Shown here in pieces: positions 54,397-62,936 of a DNA stretch of 64,000 nucleotides; within the stretch, counting starts at the first letter, position 1; every line of letters begins with the position of its first letter. The translations under genes were made by a program, and so were the position numbers. The notes below the pieces were generated by a model. That model was not told where the DNA came from, ran no database searches, and saw only the letters and a program-made list of their open reading frames with translations. Source of the DNA: an uncultured Cellulophaga sp. (GTDB taxonomy: Bacteria; Bacteroidota; Bacteroidia; Flavobacteriales; Flavobacteriaceae); NCBI GenBank assembly GCA_947492955.1, contig CANLOV010000005.1, positions 62,001 to 126,000 of the forward strand, given 5' to 3'.

Positions 54397-55263
54397 TTAT
54401 TCTAATTTAAATTGAGATAAAAATTCCCATATTATTGGTGCAGCCTCAAGACTTGTATTCCCTTCTCTACCGGGCCATAAATGTGTGCCACCCTTAATTT
54501 TATAGTGTACAACGATTGCCTTTTTTTCAGCATTAAAAAATTGATGCTTTTCTACCGTTTGATCATCAGCAGTATTAGCATCTAAAACAGATGTAACTAT
54601 TGGTTTGTTATTACACTTATTATAAGTTACCCAATATTTTAAAGATTGTGTTGTAGATTTTACATTTTCATTTCCATGGTAAGGAACAGCATTATCCTTA
54701 TCGCCATTAATTACCAAAGCAGGAGTTGTATGAGTGGGTTCACATTTAAAGAAACTTGAAGTTGGCATAGCACCAGATACTGGAGCAATTGCAGCAATTC
54801 TGCTACTTAGTTGGCAACCAGCTAAAAAGCTCATGTAGCCTCCTTGAGAAAACCCAGTGATATATATCCTTTTTTTGTCTATGGAATAATCATTTATAAG
54901 TTTATCCATGAAAGAATTTATATAAGTAACATCTTTAATTTCTCCTTTATCATTGGTATCGTAAAAATTCCATGCGGGTACTTTTGTAGCATTTATTTTA
55001 CCTTCTGGGCAAGCAATAATAAAACCGTATTTATCGGCTAAGGGTTTAAATTTAGTGTATTCTAAAATCCATTTGGAAGGTTCGCTATACCCATGAATAA
55101 GTAATAATAAGGGAGCTAGTTTTTCTTTAGTATACGAACTTGGAATATAAATTTGATGCGTACGTTCTGTACTATCGTGCAGCATTGTACCCGTAACCGT
55201 TTCTTGTGCCGTTGTTAAAAATGATATTGCAACTAATAAGGAGAAGATTACTTTTTTCATCAA
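54397..55263 (-). CDS. secreted alpha/beta hydrolase, PHB-depolymerase/feruloyl-esterase type
   Basis: The 288-residue protein has a signal peptide (1-19), the nucleophile motif GFSQGG, an acid residue in NGDKDNAVPY and the catalytic histidine in GGTHLWPG. The family hydrolyses esters such as polyhydroxybutyrate oligomers or feruloyl groups on plant xylan; the substrate here is unknown. Convergent with the MFS gene and 8 bases downstream of lpxH on the minus strand, possibly co-transcribed with it. Confidence 0.88.
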   Translation of the reverse strand: MMKKVIFSLLVAISFLTTAQETVTGTMLHDSTERTHQIYIPSSYTKEKLAPLLLLIHGYSEPSKWILEYTKFKPLADKYGFIIACPEGKINATKVPAWNFYDTNDKGEIKDVTYINSFMDKLINDYSIDKKRIYITGFSQGGYMSFLAGCQLSSRIAAIAPVSGAMPTSSFFKCEPTHTTPALVINGDKDNAVPYHGNENVKSTTQSLKYWVTYNKCNNKPIVTSVLDANTADDQTVEKHQFFNAEKKAIVVHYKIKGGTHLWPGREGNTSLEAAPIIWEFLSQFKLE

Positions 55264-55271
55264 TATATATT

Positions 55272-56033
55272 TTAATATTCTTTTAATTCAAGTTTCTTAC
55301 CATCAAAAACACCGTAGGTATAATAACTAACCCAATCGCCAAGATTAATATATTTTGCTTTTTCGTTGAGCTCTATAGTTAAAGGCAAGTGTCTATGGCC
55401 AAATACAAAATAATCATAATGTTTAGTCTCTAGTTTTCGTTTGGCATATTGTACCAGCCATTCATTTTCTTCGCCAAGAAAAATAGCATCATCATCTCCA
55501 GAAATTAGCTTGTTTTTTACAGATAAATGTTGTGCTAATTTAACACCAATATCTGGGTGTAGCCATCTAAAAAACCACTTTGCTATGGGGTTGGTAAATA
55601 CTTTTTTCATACGTTTATAGCCTTTGTCTCCAGGCCCTAAACCATCACCATGACCAATAAAAAAAGAAGTATTATTAATCGTAAACTGTTGTGGTTCGTG
55701 AAAAACGGGGATATTTAGTTCTTCTTCAAAGTAACCATTCATCCAAAGATCATGATTCCCTACAAAAAAGTAAATAGGGATACCGGCATCACTTAATTCT
55801 GCTAGTTTTCCTAAGGTACGGGTAAATCCTTTTGGAACAACGGTTTTATAGTCAATCCAAAAATCAAATAAATCACCTAACAAAAAAATAGCTGCGGCAT
55901 CATCTTTAATAGTATCTAACCAAGCCACAAATTTTTTTTCGCGAGGATAGCTCTGTTTCATAGTGGGCGCACCTAAGTGATTATCACTTGAAAAATATAC
56001 CTTTTTGCCTTCTGGAATGCTAATTGTTGTCAT
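55272..56033 (-). CDS. lpxH: UDP-2,3-diacylglucosamine hydrolase
   Basis: The 253-residue metallophosphoesterase has the metal motifs SSDNHLG, LGDLFDFW, GNHDLWM, HGDGLGPGD and GHRH. The DFW extension after GDLFD and the overall length fit LpxH, which releases lipid X in lipid A biosynthesis at the inner membrane. Related Bacteroidota paralogues act on other pyrophosphates, so the exact role rests on family. A candidate -7 TATATTTA lies just upstream on the minus strand. Confidence 0.9.
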   Translation of the reverse strand: MTTISIPEGKKVYFSSDNHLGAPTMKQSYPREKKFVAWLDTIKDDAAAIFLLGDLFDFWIDYKTVVPKGFTRTLGKLAELSDAGIPIYFFVGNHDLWMNGYFEEELNIPVFHEPQQFTINNTSFFIGHGDGLGPGDKGYKRMKKVFTNPIAKWFFRWLHPDIGVKLAQHLSVKNKLISGDDDAIFLGEENEWLVQYAKRKLETKHYDYFVFGHRHLPLTIELNEKAKYINLGDWVSYYTYGVFDGKKLELKEY

Positions 56034-56058
56034 TTACTTGTAAATATAATAAATGATG

Positions 56059-56508
56059 TTAATTATCACTTGCATACCACTCTGCAAACGAAGTGTCTGT
56101 TTCTTGTAGTTTAAGAGAGTGTAGTTTTATATTTTCTGGTAGACGTGCTTTTATTTTTGAAGCAAAATCTATCACCATATTTTCACTAGTAGGTTGGTAA
56201 TCTGCTAAAATTACATTGTGTCCACGATTGGTAAGTTCTTTGGCTAATTCTTTATGGGGTGTATTTTTATTGAAAACCGTAGCATGATCAAACTGATTTA
56301 CAATTTCTTCTTGTACAATTTTTTTAAGGTCGCCAAAATCTATGACCATTCCTAGTTTTACATGTGAGGTATCTGTAATTGGTGTGCCTATAACTGTTAC
56401 AGATAGTTTATAGCTATGTCCGTGTACATTTCTACATTTTCCGTCATAACCATATAGCGCATGACCTGTTTCAAAATTAAATTGCTTGGTAATTCTAATA
56501 TTCCCCAT
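56059..56508 (-). CDS. queD: 6-carboxytetrahydropterin synthase (QueD/PTPS family)
   Basis: The 149-residue enzyme has the PTPS fold motifs FNFETGHALYGYDGKCRNVHGH, including the catalytic cysteine in GKC and zinc histidines, plus the conserved DFGDLKK, FDHATVFN and PTSENMV segments. It makes 6-carboxytetrahydropterin from dihydroneopterin triphosphate for queuosine. I chose the ATG at 56508 because MGNIRITKQFNFETGH is the usual start; an upstream ATG at 56538 would add ten unlikely residues. It lies 25 bases upstream of lpxH on the minus strand. Confidence 0.92.
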   Translation of the reverse strand: MGNIRITKQFNFETGHALYGYDGKCRNVHGHSYKLSVTVIGTPITDTSHVKLGMVIDFGDLKKIVQEEIVNQFDHATVFNKNTPHKELAKELTNRGHNVILADYQPTSENMVIDFASKIKARLPENIKLHSLKLQETDTSFAEWYASDN

Positions 56509-56595
56509 AATATGTATTTGCGTTGCAAAGGTATGCATTGCAATTATAATGGAATAAGATTGCAGTTAGTTACTTATCTAATTAAGTAAAGGAAA

Positions 56596-56832
56596 TTATT
56601 TCCCAATAGTTTTTAAGTATAATTTTTCTACTTTGTCTCTAGCCCAAGGTGTTCGGCGTAAAAACTTAAGACTAGATTTTATGGATGGGTTGCTATTAAA
56701 ACAATTAATTGTTATTTCTGCGCCTAATTCTTTCCAGCCAAGTTTTTCTACTAAATGTTCTAATATATCTGCTAATTTAACGCCATGTAGTGGGTCGTTA
56801 GATTGTTGTTGAGGTTTTTTATTATTCTCCAT
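56596..56832 (-). CDS. VF530-family protein (DUF2132)
   Basis: A protein of about 78 residues with the VF530 pattern: [42 protein letters not shown] and [14 protein letters not shown]. Members are small basic winged-helix-like proteins thought to bind DNA, of unknown role. Start placement is unsure: ATG at 56832 overlaps the end of the glyoxalase-like gene by 11 bases, while ATG at 56850 overlaps it more. Co-transcribed with that gene. Confidence 0.85.
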   Translation of the reverse strand: MENNKKPQQQSNDPLHGVKLADILEHLVEKLGWKELGAEITINCFNSNPSIKSSLKFLRRTPWARDKVEKLYLKTIGK

Positions 56833-57247
56833 GAGCGTTTCCATTTTCATCTAAAGGTAAAAATGGATTATATGCTATTTCCCATAAATTACCATCTGGG
56901 TCGGCAATATAACTACTATAACCTCCCCAAAAAACTTCTTCGGGCTTTTTTACAATAGTTACACCTTTGTTTTCTAATTCTGCTATTAGCGTATCTACTT
57001 CTTCTTTACTTCTGGTATTATAGGCAAGAGAAAAACCTTTAAAGCCTTCTCCTTTTGGACTTACAGTAGCATCTTCTGCTAATTTTTCGCGTGGATATAA
57101 GGATAATAAAATTCCATTCAACTGAAAAAAGGTAATGTTATCATTGCTAGAGGCTAGTTTTTTCCAACCCAATTTATCTTCATAAAAAGCATTGGCTATT
57201 TTTAAATCTGATACTCCTAAACCAACAATGGTTAACCTTTGTTCCAT
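56822..57247 (-). CDS. VOC-superfamily (glyoxalase/bleomycin-resistance-like) protein
   Basis: The 141-residue protein has the two-module VOC pattern: [20 protein letters not shown] in the first module and [17 protein letters not shown] then [16 protein letters not shown] in the second. The DPDGNLWE segment supplies a metal-site glutamate. Such proteins range from dioxygenases to drug-binding proteins; no specific substrate can be named. Its stop overlaps the start of the VF530 gene. Confidence 0.85.
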   Translation of the reverse strand: MEQRLTIVGLGVSDLKIANAFYEDKLGWKKLASSNDNITFFQLNGILLSLYPREKLAEDATVSPKGEGFKGFSLAYNTRSKEEVDTLIAELENKGVTIVKKPEEVFWGGYSSYIADPDGNLWEIAYNPFLPLDENGNAHGE

Positions 57248-57252
57248 AGTGT

Positions 57253-57366
57253 TTATCGTTTGTATTTACGTTTTGTTCTTAGCCTATTTATAAAATACAT
57301 TACAACTACAAAAAGAGCTAGTAATGGGAAAATAAGGTCTCCGTTTAAGAAAGATAATATATCCAT
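57253..57366 (-). CDS. 37-residue single-helix membrane protein
   Basis: ATG at 57366 opens a 37-codon frame: an N-terminal DILSFLNGD cap, a membrane helix (about 9-27, LIFPLLALFVVVMYFINRL), and a strongly basic tail RTKRKYKR. This charge layout (neutral outside, basic inside) is that of a genuine small inner-membrane protein. It lies between DUF4199 and the glyoxalase-like gene on the same strand, its stop 5 bases from the next start. No function known. Confidence 0.65.
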   Translation of the reverse strand: MDILSFLNGDLIFPLLALFVVVMYFINRLRTKRKYKR

Positions 57367-57403
57367 GATTCAATTTTTTAATGTAACGACAAAAGTAGTA
57401 TGC

Positions 57404-57880
57404 TTATTGTTTTTTTACAAAGAAAGCAACAATTGCTGCGGTTACAATACCCATGGTTAAAGCACCAAAAGCACTTTGTACCATATAGCTTTTAAGATTA
57501 AAATAGGTTTCAGCTGCTTCTTGTGTCATTTTTCCTTTGCCTACAACATATTTAATAACATTAGGAAAATACTCTGGGCTTATGATTGTACTGGTAATAT
57601 ATTGTGTTAATGGGCTTATTAAGGCTATAATAGCACTTAGTGCAATACCACTAATAAAACCTTGTTTCCAGTTCATTTTTCCATCAAAAAAATGGTTTCT
57701 TTTATCTAGTAATGCCAACACATATATAATAATAGCAATAAGTGCAAAGAAGTTGGTGTAAATAGCGTGTTTACTAATATGGGTACTGTGCCAACCCACA
57801 CTTTTTTCTAAATACATCCAGAGTAGTGTTAAAACAGAGAATATAATACCCCATTTTATTTCAATTTTAAACTTTTTCAT
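57404..57880 (-). CDS. DUF4199-family membrane protein
   Basis: The 158-residue protein has four membrane segments (about 9-26, 38-57, 72-93 and 136-155) and the FKIEIKWGIIFSVLTLLWMY start typical of DUF4199, a Bacteroidota family of unknown role. The loop KRNHFFDGKMNWKQGFISG between helices 2 and 3 is the usual signature. It is 17 bases downstream of the enoyl-CoA hydratase-like gene and probably in its operon. Confidence 0.85.
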   Translation of the reverse strand: MKKFKIEIKWGIIFSVLTLLWMYLEKSVGWHSTHISKHAIYTNFFALIAIIIYVLALLDKRNHFFDGKMNWKQGFISGIALSAIIALISPLTQYITSTIISPEYFPNVIKYVVGKGKMTQEAAETYFNLKSYMVQSAFGALTMGIVTAAIVAFFVKKQ

Positions 57881-57897
57881 CTTTAATAATTAGAAAA

Positions 57898-58665
57898 TTA
57901 TTTTTTAAATTTTTCTAGCGCTGCTTTTGTATAGGGAGATAAAGCTAATTTACCTGTACGTTTTGCTCGTTCTATTAATAATGTATCCCAATGTGCTGTT
58001 CCTTCCCAAAGCACATTTTTCATTTCCTCTAAGGCATTTATATTATAGGACGCTAGTTTTTGGGAGAAGAAACCGAGTTCTTTATCCATTTCAGAAATAG
58101 TTTCGAATACTTTAGAAAATAAGCCTTTTTCTTTTGCCCAATATGCATTTTTCCATTCGGTAGGTGCAAAAGCCAATTCTGCCAATCCAGATTTTCCTAT
58201 TTTACGTTCTACAGCGGGTGCAATTACTAGTGGGGCAATACCAATGGTAATTTCTGATAATTTTATAGCAGCTGCTTCTACGGCATATACGTAATCGCAA
58301 GCCGCAATAAGACCAACACCGCCGCCTACAGATTTTCCTTGAATACGACCAATAATAGGTTTTTTACAGGTACGCATAGCGTTTATAACATTAGCAAAGC
58401 CACTAAAAAAACGATGTCCTTCTTCTGGAGTACTTACGGCTACTAACTCATCAAAAGAGGCACCTGCACAAAAAGCTTTTTCTCCCTCAGATTTTAATAT
58501 AATAACTGCAACATCTTTATTTTCCGAAATTTTGTGGAGTTCTTTTGTTAGCCTATCTAACAGGTCTATTACAAAAGAATTGCTTGCTGGGTGTCCAAAT
58601 TCTATAGTTGCAATAGAATTTTGGATACTTGTATATAAACTTCCGTTAGGTCTGTGCGTACTCAT
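57898..58665 (-). CDS. enoyl-CoA hydratase/isomerase family protein
   Basis: The 255-residue crotonase-fold protein has AFCAGASFDEL (first oxyanion-hole strand) and GKSVGGGVGLIAACDYVYA (second). The helix normally carrying the catalytic glutamate reads SEITIGIAPLVIAPAVERK, so the position of the general base differs from classical hydratases. The exact reaction (hydration, isomerisation, thioester hydrolysis) is therefore open. A clean TAATTTTG promoter element lies 20 bases upstream of the start. Confidence 0.88.
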   Translation of the reverse strand: MSTHRPNGSLYTSIQNSIATIEFGHPASNSFVIDLLDRLTKELHKISENKDVAVIILKSEGEKAFCAGASFDELVAVSTPEEGHRFFSGFANVINAMRTCKKPIIGRIQGKSVGGGVGLIAACDYVYAVEAAAIKLSEITIGIAPLVIAPAVERKIGKSGLAELAFAPTEWKNAYWAKEKGLFSKVFETISEMDKELGFFSQKLASYNINALEEMKNVLWEGTAHWDTLLIERAKRTGKLALSPYTKAALEKFKK

Positions 58666-58684
58666 AGGTGTTTTTGTTTAATGC

Positions 58685-58692
58685 CAAAATTA
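58685..58692 (-). promoter_or_regulatory. -7 element TAATTTTG of the 58665-56059 minus-strand genes
   Basis: Exact TAnnTTTG match on the minus strand, 19 bases before the hydratase-family start. It shares the intergenic region with the divergent BlaI operator. Confidence 0.6.
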
Positions 58693-58701
58693 AGAGTTTT
58701 G

Positions 58702-58748
58702 TTTTAACAGACCATTATTAAAGACAAAAAGCTAAAGTCCTGTTAAAA
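58702..58748. promoter_or_regulatory. outer inverted repeat TTTTAACAG-N29-CTGTTAAAA
   Basis: Two perfect 9-base arms (58702-58710 and 58740-58748) flank the divergent promoter region. They resemble the GTTAAAC half-sites of the adjacent BlaI operator and may be extra binding sites. Confidence 0.4.
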
Positions 58749-58782
58749 TAGTTAAACAACTATTTTTGTAGTTGTTTAACTA
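58749..58782. promoter_or_regulatory. BlaI-type operator with embedded -7 promoter element
   Basis: A perfect 14-bp inverted repeat (TAGTTAAACAACTA and complement) with a 6-base spacer. The -7 box TATTTTTG (58761-58768) consists of the last TA of the left arm plus the spacer, so a bound dimer would cover the promoter of blaI itself. The operator lies 38 bases before the ATG at 58821. Confidence 0.75.
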
Positions 58783-58820
58783 AAAAAATAGTATTAAGTT
58801 TGATTCAAAAGAAATATACC

Positions 58821-59180
58821 ATGCAAAAATTAACGAATAAAGAGGAGGAAATAATGAAGCTATTTTGGCAATTGGAAAAAGCTTTTGTTAAAGAAATAAG
58901 AGCTGCATTAAAAGGAGATAAACCTCATTACAATACGCTTTCGACTATAATTCGTAACCTGGAAGATAAAAAGTATTTAGGGCACGAGGCTTTTGGGAAT
59001 ACGCACAGGTATTTTCCTATAATAACAAAAGAAGATTATCGTAAAAAATTTATTAATTCTACGATAGTAGATTTCTATGATAATTCGTATAAAAGTTTAG
59101 TTTCTTTTTTTGCGAAAGAGCAGAAAATCTCTGTAGAAGAGCTTAAAGAAATTATAGATGTAATAGAGAAAAACAAATAA
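58821..59180 (+). CDS. BlaI/MecI/CopY-family repressor
   Basis: The 119-residue protein has a winged-helix DNA-binding domain (about 1-75; LTNKEEEIMKLFWQLEKAFV, HYNTLSTIIRNLEDKKYLG) and a helical dimerisation tail. It represses promoters until cleaved after activation of a partner M56 protease, which is encoded 3 bases downstream. I start at the ATG at 58821 (MQKLTNKEEE); an upstream TTG at 58800 is less likely. Autoregulation through the operator at 58749 is probable. Confidence 0.92.
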   Translation: MQKLTNKEEEIMKLFWQLEKAFVKEIRAALKGDKPHYNTLSTIIRNLEDKKYLGHEAFGNTHRYFPIITKEDYRKKFINSTIVDFYDNSYKSLVSFFAKEQKISVEELKEIIDVIEKNK

Positions 59181-59183
59181 TTT

Positions 59184-60521
59184 ATGGAGGACTTTCTTAT
59201 ATATCTATTAAAATCTTCGGGAGTAGTATTTCTTTTTGCAGTTTGTTATCAATTATTTCTTAGGAAAGAAACTTTTTTTAATACTAATAGATGGTTTTTA
59301 CTGTTGGGTTTATTTGCAGCTATAATTATTCCATTTGTTAGTATAACAAAGACCATTTTAGTAGAAAACACAACGCACATAATACACTCTGTTACTCCTG
59401 CTACAGAATTAGTTGTGTTAGAAAAAACGATAAATTGGTGGATGCTGTTAACCATTATTTATGTATTGGGAGTAGTGCTATTAGTATTAAAATTTATAGC
59501 TCAATTATTTTCGTTACGTAAGCTTATATCGGCAGGAAAAACATCTCGTGCACAAAACTATTGCATTGTAGAAGTTCATAAAGATATTTCTCCTTTTTCA
59601 TTTCTAAATTATATAGTGGTTAACCCTAAAAAGTATAATGTATTAGAGTTAGAAACGATTTTAAATCATGAAAAATTTCATGTAAAGCAATGGCATTCTT
59701 TAGATGTTGTTTTAGGACATTTAATGTTAATTTTTTTATGGTTTAACCCATTTGTTTGGTGGTATAAAAAGTTAATACAACAAAATTTAGAATTTATTAC
59801 AGATAAAGAAACTACTGCAGTAGGAGTAGATAAAAAAGAATACCAATACTTATTATTAAAAGAAAATATCAATCAAGGCGATTTTTTATTTGCCAACACA
59901 TTTTTTAATTCATTAATCAAAAAACGAATCATCATGTTAAACAAAGAACAATCAAAAAAGCAAAATGTAGTTAAGTATTCATTTATAATCCCGTTACTTC
60001 TTGGGTTTGTATTTCTATTTAATGTAGAGACTATTGCGCAATCTAGTGCAAATAATACTATAAAAGTAGTTGGATATGCAGATAGTAAAAGCAACCCTAT
60101 ATACATAATAGATGGTATATTAAGAGATAAGGAATATTTAGAACAATTAGATAAGGATGATAATATAAGATCAATAAATGTTATTAAAGGAAAAAAAGCC
60201 ATTGAAAAATACGGAGAAAAAGGTAAAAATGGTGTTATTGAAGTTACAACTAAGAATAAAAACCAATGGAAAGTAGGAGTAGGAGTAACGCCATCAGATG
60301 AAAAAGGAAGTTCAGCAGAAAGTCATAAGTCTTCAAATATTATATATGATATAAAAAAAGCTCTAATTATAATAGATAAAAAAGAATCTACGATAGAAGA
60401 AATGAGAAAATTAGATAAGGATAATGCTATTGAGTCTGTAAATGTCTTAAAAGGAGAAAAAGCAACAGTTAAATATGGGGATAAGGCAAAACACGGTGTT
60501 ATAGAAATTACTACTAAATAA
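59184..60521 (+). CDS. M56 (BlaR1-type) membrane metalloprotease with two TonB-plug-like repeats
   Basis: The 445-residue protein has four membrane segments, with the gluzincin motif HEKFH (162-166) on the cytosolic side between helices 3 and 4, followed by LEFITDKET. Instead of a penicillin-binding sensor it has a periplasmic tail with two copies of a TonB-receptor plug-like repeat: residues about 300-355 (SINVIKGKKAIEKYGEKGKNG) and 395-445 (SVNVLKGEKATVKYGDKAKHG). It probably cleaves BlaI when the tail senses a signal, perhaps through TonB-like protein contacts. Substrate and signal are inferred. Confidence 0.88.
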   Translation: MEDFLIYLLKSSGVVFLFAVCYQLFLRKETFFNTNRWFLLLGLFAAIIIPFVSITKTILVENTTHIIHSVTPATELVVLEKTINWWMLLTIIYVLGVVLLVLKFIAQLFSLRKLISAGKTSRAQNYCIVEVHKDISPFSFLNYIVVNPKKYNVLELETILNHEKFHVKQWHSLDVVLGHLMLIFLWFNPFVWWYKKLIQQNLEFITDKETTAVGVDKKEYQYLLLKENINQGDFLFANTFFNSLIKKRIIMLNKEQSKKQNVVKYSFIIPLLLGFVFLFNVETIAQSSANNTIKVVGYADSKSNPIYIIDGILRDKEYLEQLDKDDNIRSINVIKGKKAIEKYGEKGKNGVIEVTTKNKNQWKVGVGVTPSDEKGSSAESHKSSNIIYDIKKALIIIDKKESTIEEMRKLDKDNAIESVNVLKGEKATVKYGDKAKHGVIEITTK

Positions 60522-60526
60522 AATTA

Positions 60527-60552
60527 CAAACCGGCTATAATTAGCCGGTTTG
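60527..60552. terminator. bidirectional terminator between M56 and MATE genes
   Basis: Perfect 10-bp stem (CAAACCGGCT and complement) with a 6-base loop, followed by T-rich sequence on the plus strand. It serves the two convergent genes. Confidence 0.75.
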
Positions 60553-60557
60553 GCTTT

Positions 60558-61892
60558 TTAGGATGTTTTTATTAATGTTTTATACTTTGTATTAAATTTC
60601 CAAACTAAAGAACCCCCACGTATAAGCATCCATAGTGTAAGGGCAAACCATATTCCGTAAAGGTTCCAATTGGCTATTTTTCCTAGATATAAAACAGGGA
60701 TAAAAATTAAAAAAGTAGCAATTAATAATACATTTCTTAAGTATTTCATTTCTCCTAAGCCTTTAAAAAGCCCATCAAAAATAAAAGCAATGGCATTTAT
60801 TGGTAATCCAATAATTAAGATAAAAAATATACTATAAAATATTTCTAGTACTAATGTTTCTTTAGAAAAGAATAAACCTATAGGTTTGTAAAAAATAGTA
60901 GCTAGTACCATTAATACAGTGGCTGTAACTAAGCCATACAGGATAACCTTTTTGGCTAATAACCAAAGTTGATTGTAATTTTTTTCGCCTAATAATTTCC
61001 CTCCCATACTGTTAGCAGCAGTAGCATAACCATCTATAAAAAAAGCAGAAAACAACCATAAATTTATAGCAATAGTATGCGCTCCAATATAATTGTTGCC
61101 AAGTGCAGTTGCTTCCCTAACGGCTAATAATAATGCTACGTTTAAAGATAGTGCCCTAACAAAAAGATTTAAACTCATGCCCACTAATCTTTTTAATTCT
61201 GGATGTAAGGGGAAGTATACTTTTAAACTAATATCTGTTTTGGTAAGTAATAAGATAAAAGCAAGAATAGCCATTACTGCTTGGGAAATTAAACTGGCCC
61301 ATGCAGCACCTTCTAAATACATGGGTTCTATAATATTAGATATGCCATAGACCAATATAAAATCTAAAACAATATTTAGTATAGCACCAACAATAGCAAT
61401 TAGCATAGGCCAATAGGTATTTTGTAAACCACCAAAAATTCCCATTACGGCAAAAACAAATAGTGTTAACGGAAATCCCCAAACACGAATAGCATAATAT
61501 TGAACGCAGTATTCTAAAACTTTACCAGAGGCATTAAGTAAACTAAAAATTTCATCTATCATAAAAATGGTAGAAAATAGCACAAGAATACTCAGTATAA
61601 TATTTAAAAAAATAGCTTGTGCTGGTAAGGATTTTATTTCACTTAGTTTATTAGCTCCTAAGTATTGAGAAACAATAGCAGATATTGCATTACGCGTTTG
61701 TCCTAATACCCAAATAAGCATAGAAAGAAAAGAACCAACAATACCTACCGCAGCTAAGGATGCTGTGCCATTAATAGGAATGTTGCCAACTATGGCTGTA
61801 TCTGTTATGGAAAGTATAGGTTCTGCAATGCCAGCAATAGTTGCAGGGATTGCCAATTTATTTATAGATTTAAAAGAAACTATGGTTTTCAA
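60558..61892 (-). CDS. MATE-family efflux transporter
   Basis: The 444-residue protein has 12 membrane segments in the MATE pattern (INKLAIPATIAGIAEPILSITD at the start, GILQNTYWPM-like loop, NAIAFIFDGLFKGLG near the end). It resembles the DinF branch, exporters of drugs or metabolites using Na+ or H+. The start is a TTG at 61892; no in-frame ATG lies close upstream. Convergent with the M56 gene. Confidence 0.92.
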   Translation of the reverse strand: MKTIVSFKSINKLAIPATIAGIAEPILSITDTAIVGNIPINGTASLAAVGIVGSFLSMLIWVLGQTRNAISAIVSQYLGANKLSEIKSLPAQAIFLNIILSILVLFSTIFMIDEIFSLLNASGKVLEYCVQYYAIRVWGFPLTLFVFAVMGIFGGLQNTYWPMLIAIVGAILNIVLDFILVYGISNIIEPMYLEGAAWASLISQAVMAILAFILLLTKTDISLKVYFPLHPELKRLVGMSLNLFVRALSLNVALLLAVREATALGNNYIGAHTIAINLWLFSAFFIDGYATAANSMGGKLLGEKNYNQLWLLAKKVILYGLVTATVLMVLATIFYKPIGLFFSKETLVLEIFYSIFFILIIGLPINAIAFIFDGLFKGLGEMKYLRNVLLIATFLIFIPVLYLGKIANWNLYGIWFALTLWMLIRGGSLVWKFNTKYKTLIKTS

Positions 61893-61963
61893 TTTTTGAT
61901 AAAGAATAAAATTTAATCATAAGTTCAGCGTTGAAATTAAGATTAAATATGAGTAATTTCAGA

Positions 61964-61971
61964 TATCTTTG
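61964..61971 (+). promoter_or_regulatory. -7 element TATCTTTG of the universal stress protein gene
   Basis: Exact TAnnTTTG match, 45 bases before the ATG at 62017. Confidence 0.55.
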
Positions 61972-62016
61972 TATTACTTTGTAAATTTAGATTATTAATT
62001 AACAATTTTTAATATC

Positions 62017-62814
62017 ATGAAAAACATTTTAGTTCCTGTAGGTACATCTCCTAACTCTCATGAAACATTGCAGTATGCGGTTGATTTTGCTGCTAAATTT
62101 TCTGCACAAATTTATGTAATGGAAGTTTTTAACTTAAAAACAGGAGCAGGAAGTTTATCTAATATTACAGAGAAAGTTATAGAGAATACCAAAGAGCATT
62201 TAAAAGGGATTATAGATAGAGTAAATGCTAAAGATGTTGCCATAAAAATTGTTACCTATAATGGAAACCTTGTAGATGGTATAAAAGGCATAGATAGGGA
62301 GTTAGGTATAGATTTAATTATTCTAGCGCCAAAGAGTAATGATATTACAGAAGAGATGTATTTAGGACCTACATCTGGACGAATTATAAAAAGAACAGAT
62401 ATACCTACTTTAATAGTTCCTAAAGGAACCGTTTTTAAACCTGCAAAAACAATTATGACAGCGTTTAAATCTGGAATATTAAAACGAAATAGAATTTTAA
62501 ATCCACTATTAGAGATTAAAAAAAGTTTTGGAGCTAAGGTAAATCTTTTGTTAGTAAAAACACCTGGTTATACAGATGAGGATTTACAAGTAAATACGGC
62601 ATTAATGGATGTGAGCTCTCAGCTTACTTTTTCCGAAAACTCTACTACTTATTTAGGAGTACTAGAACATTTTCAGGCACAAAAACCAGAAATGTTATGT
62701 GTATTTAGAAGAAGAAGAGGTTTTTTTAAAAAATTATGGGAAAAGAATAATATTTCTAAATCAGAATTTTTTGTGCCCGTTCCTGTTTTAGTCTTAAGTG
62801 TTAAGAAAGATTAA
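62017..62814 (+). CDS. universal stress protein, two UspA domains
   Basis: The 265-residue protein has two tandem UspA-like halves. The first (1-140) starts KNILVPVGTSPNSHETLQYAVDFAAKF and ends with LGPTSGRIIKRTDIPTLIVP, close to the ATP-binding G-x2-G-x9-G pattern. The second half (about 145-265) is more divergent and lacks the motif. Two-domain forms are common in Bacteroidota and act in stress and stationary-phase survival. Single-gene unit. Confidence 0.92.
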   Translation: MKNILVPVGTSPNSHETLQYAVDFAAKFSAQIYVMEVFNLKTGAGSLSNITEKVIENTKEHLKGIIDRVNAKDVAIKIVTYNGNLVDGIKGIDRELGIDLIILAPKSNDITEEMYLGPTSGRIIKRTDIPTLIVPKGTVFKPAKTIMTAFKSGILKRNRILNPLLEIKKSFGAKVNLLLVKTPGYTDEDLQVNTALMDVSSQLTFSENSTTYLGVLEHFQAQKPEMLCVFRRRRGFFKKLWEKNNISKSEFFVPVPVLVLSVKKD

Positions 62815-62891
62815 TTTTTACAAGATATTAGTTTGGTTAAGATAATGGGTTTAATTCCATTTCGCTTTTTAACAAAAGTCTATTTTATATC

Positions 62892-62918
62892 TTAATAAGC
62901 TTTCTTATTAAAGAAAGC
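62892..62918. promoter_or_regulatory. two overlapping palindromes before the LacI-family gene
   Basis: TTAATAAG-CTTT-CTTATTAA (62892-62911) and GCTTTCTT-ATTA-AAGAAAGC (62899-62918) are both perfect 8+4+8 inverted repeats and share 13 bases, so only one can form at a time. They end 18 bases before the start codon. They could be an autoregulatory operator or mutually exclusive mRNA hairpins. Confidence 0.5.
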
Positions 62919-62936
62919 ATTATAATAAACGTTAGA

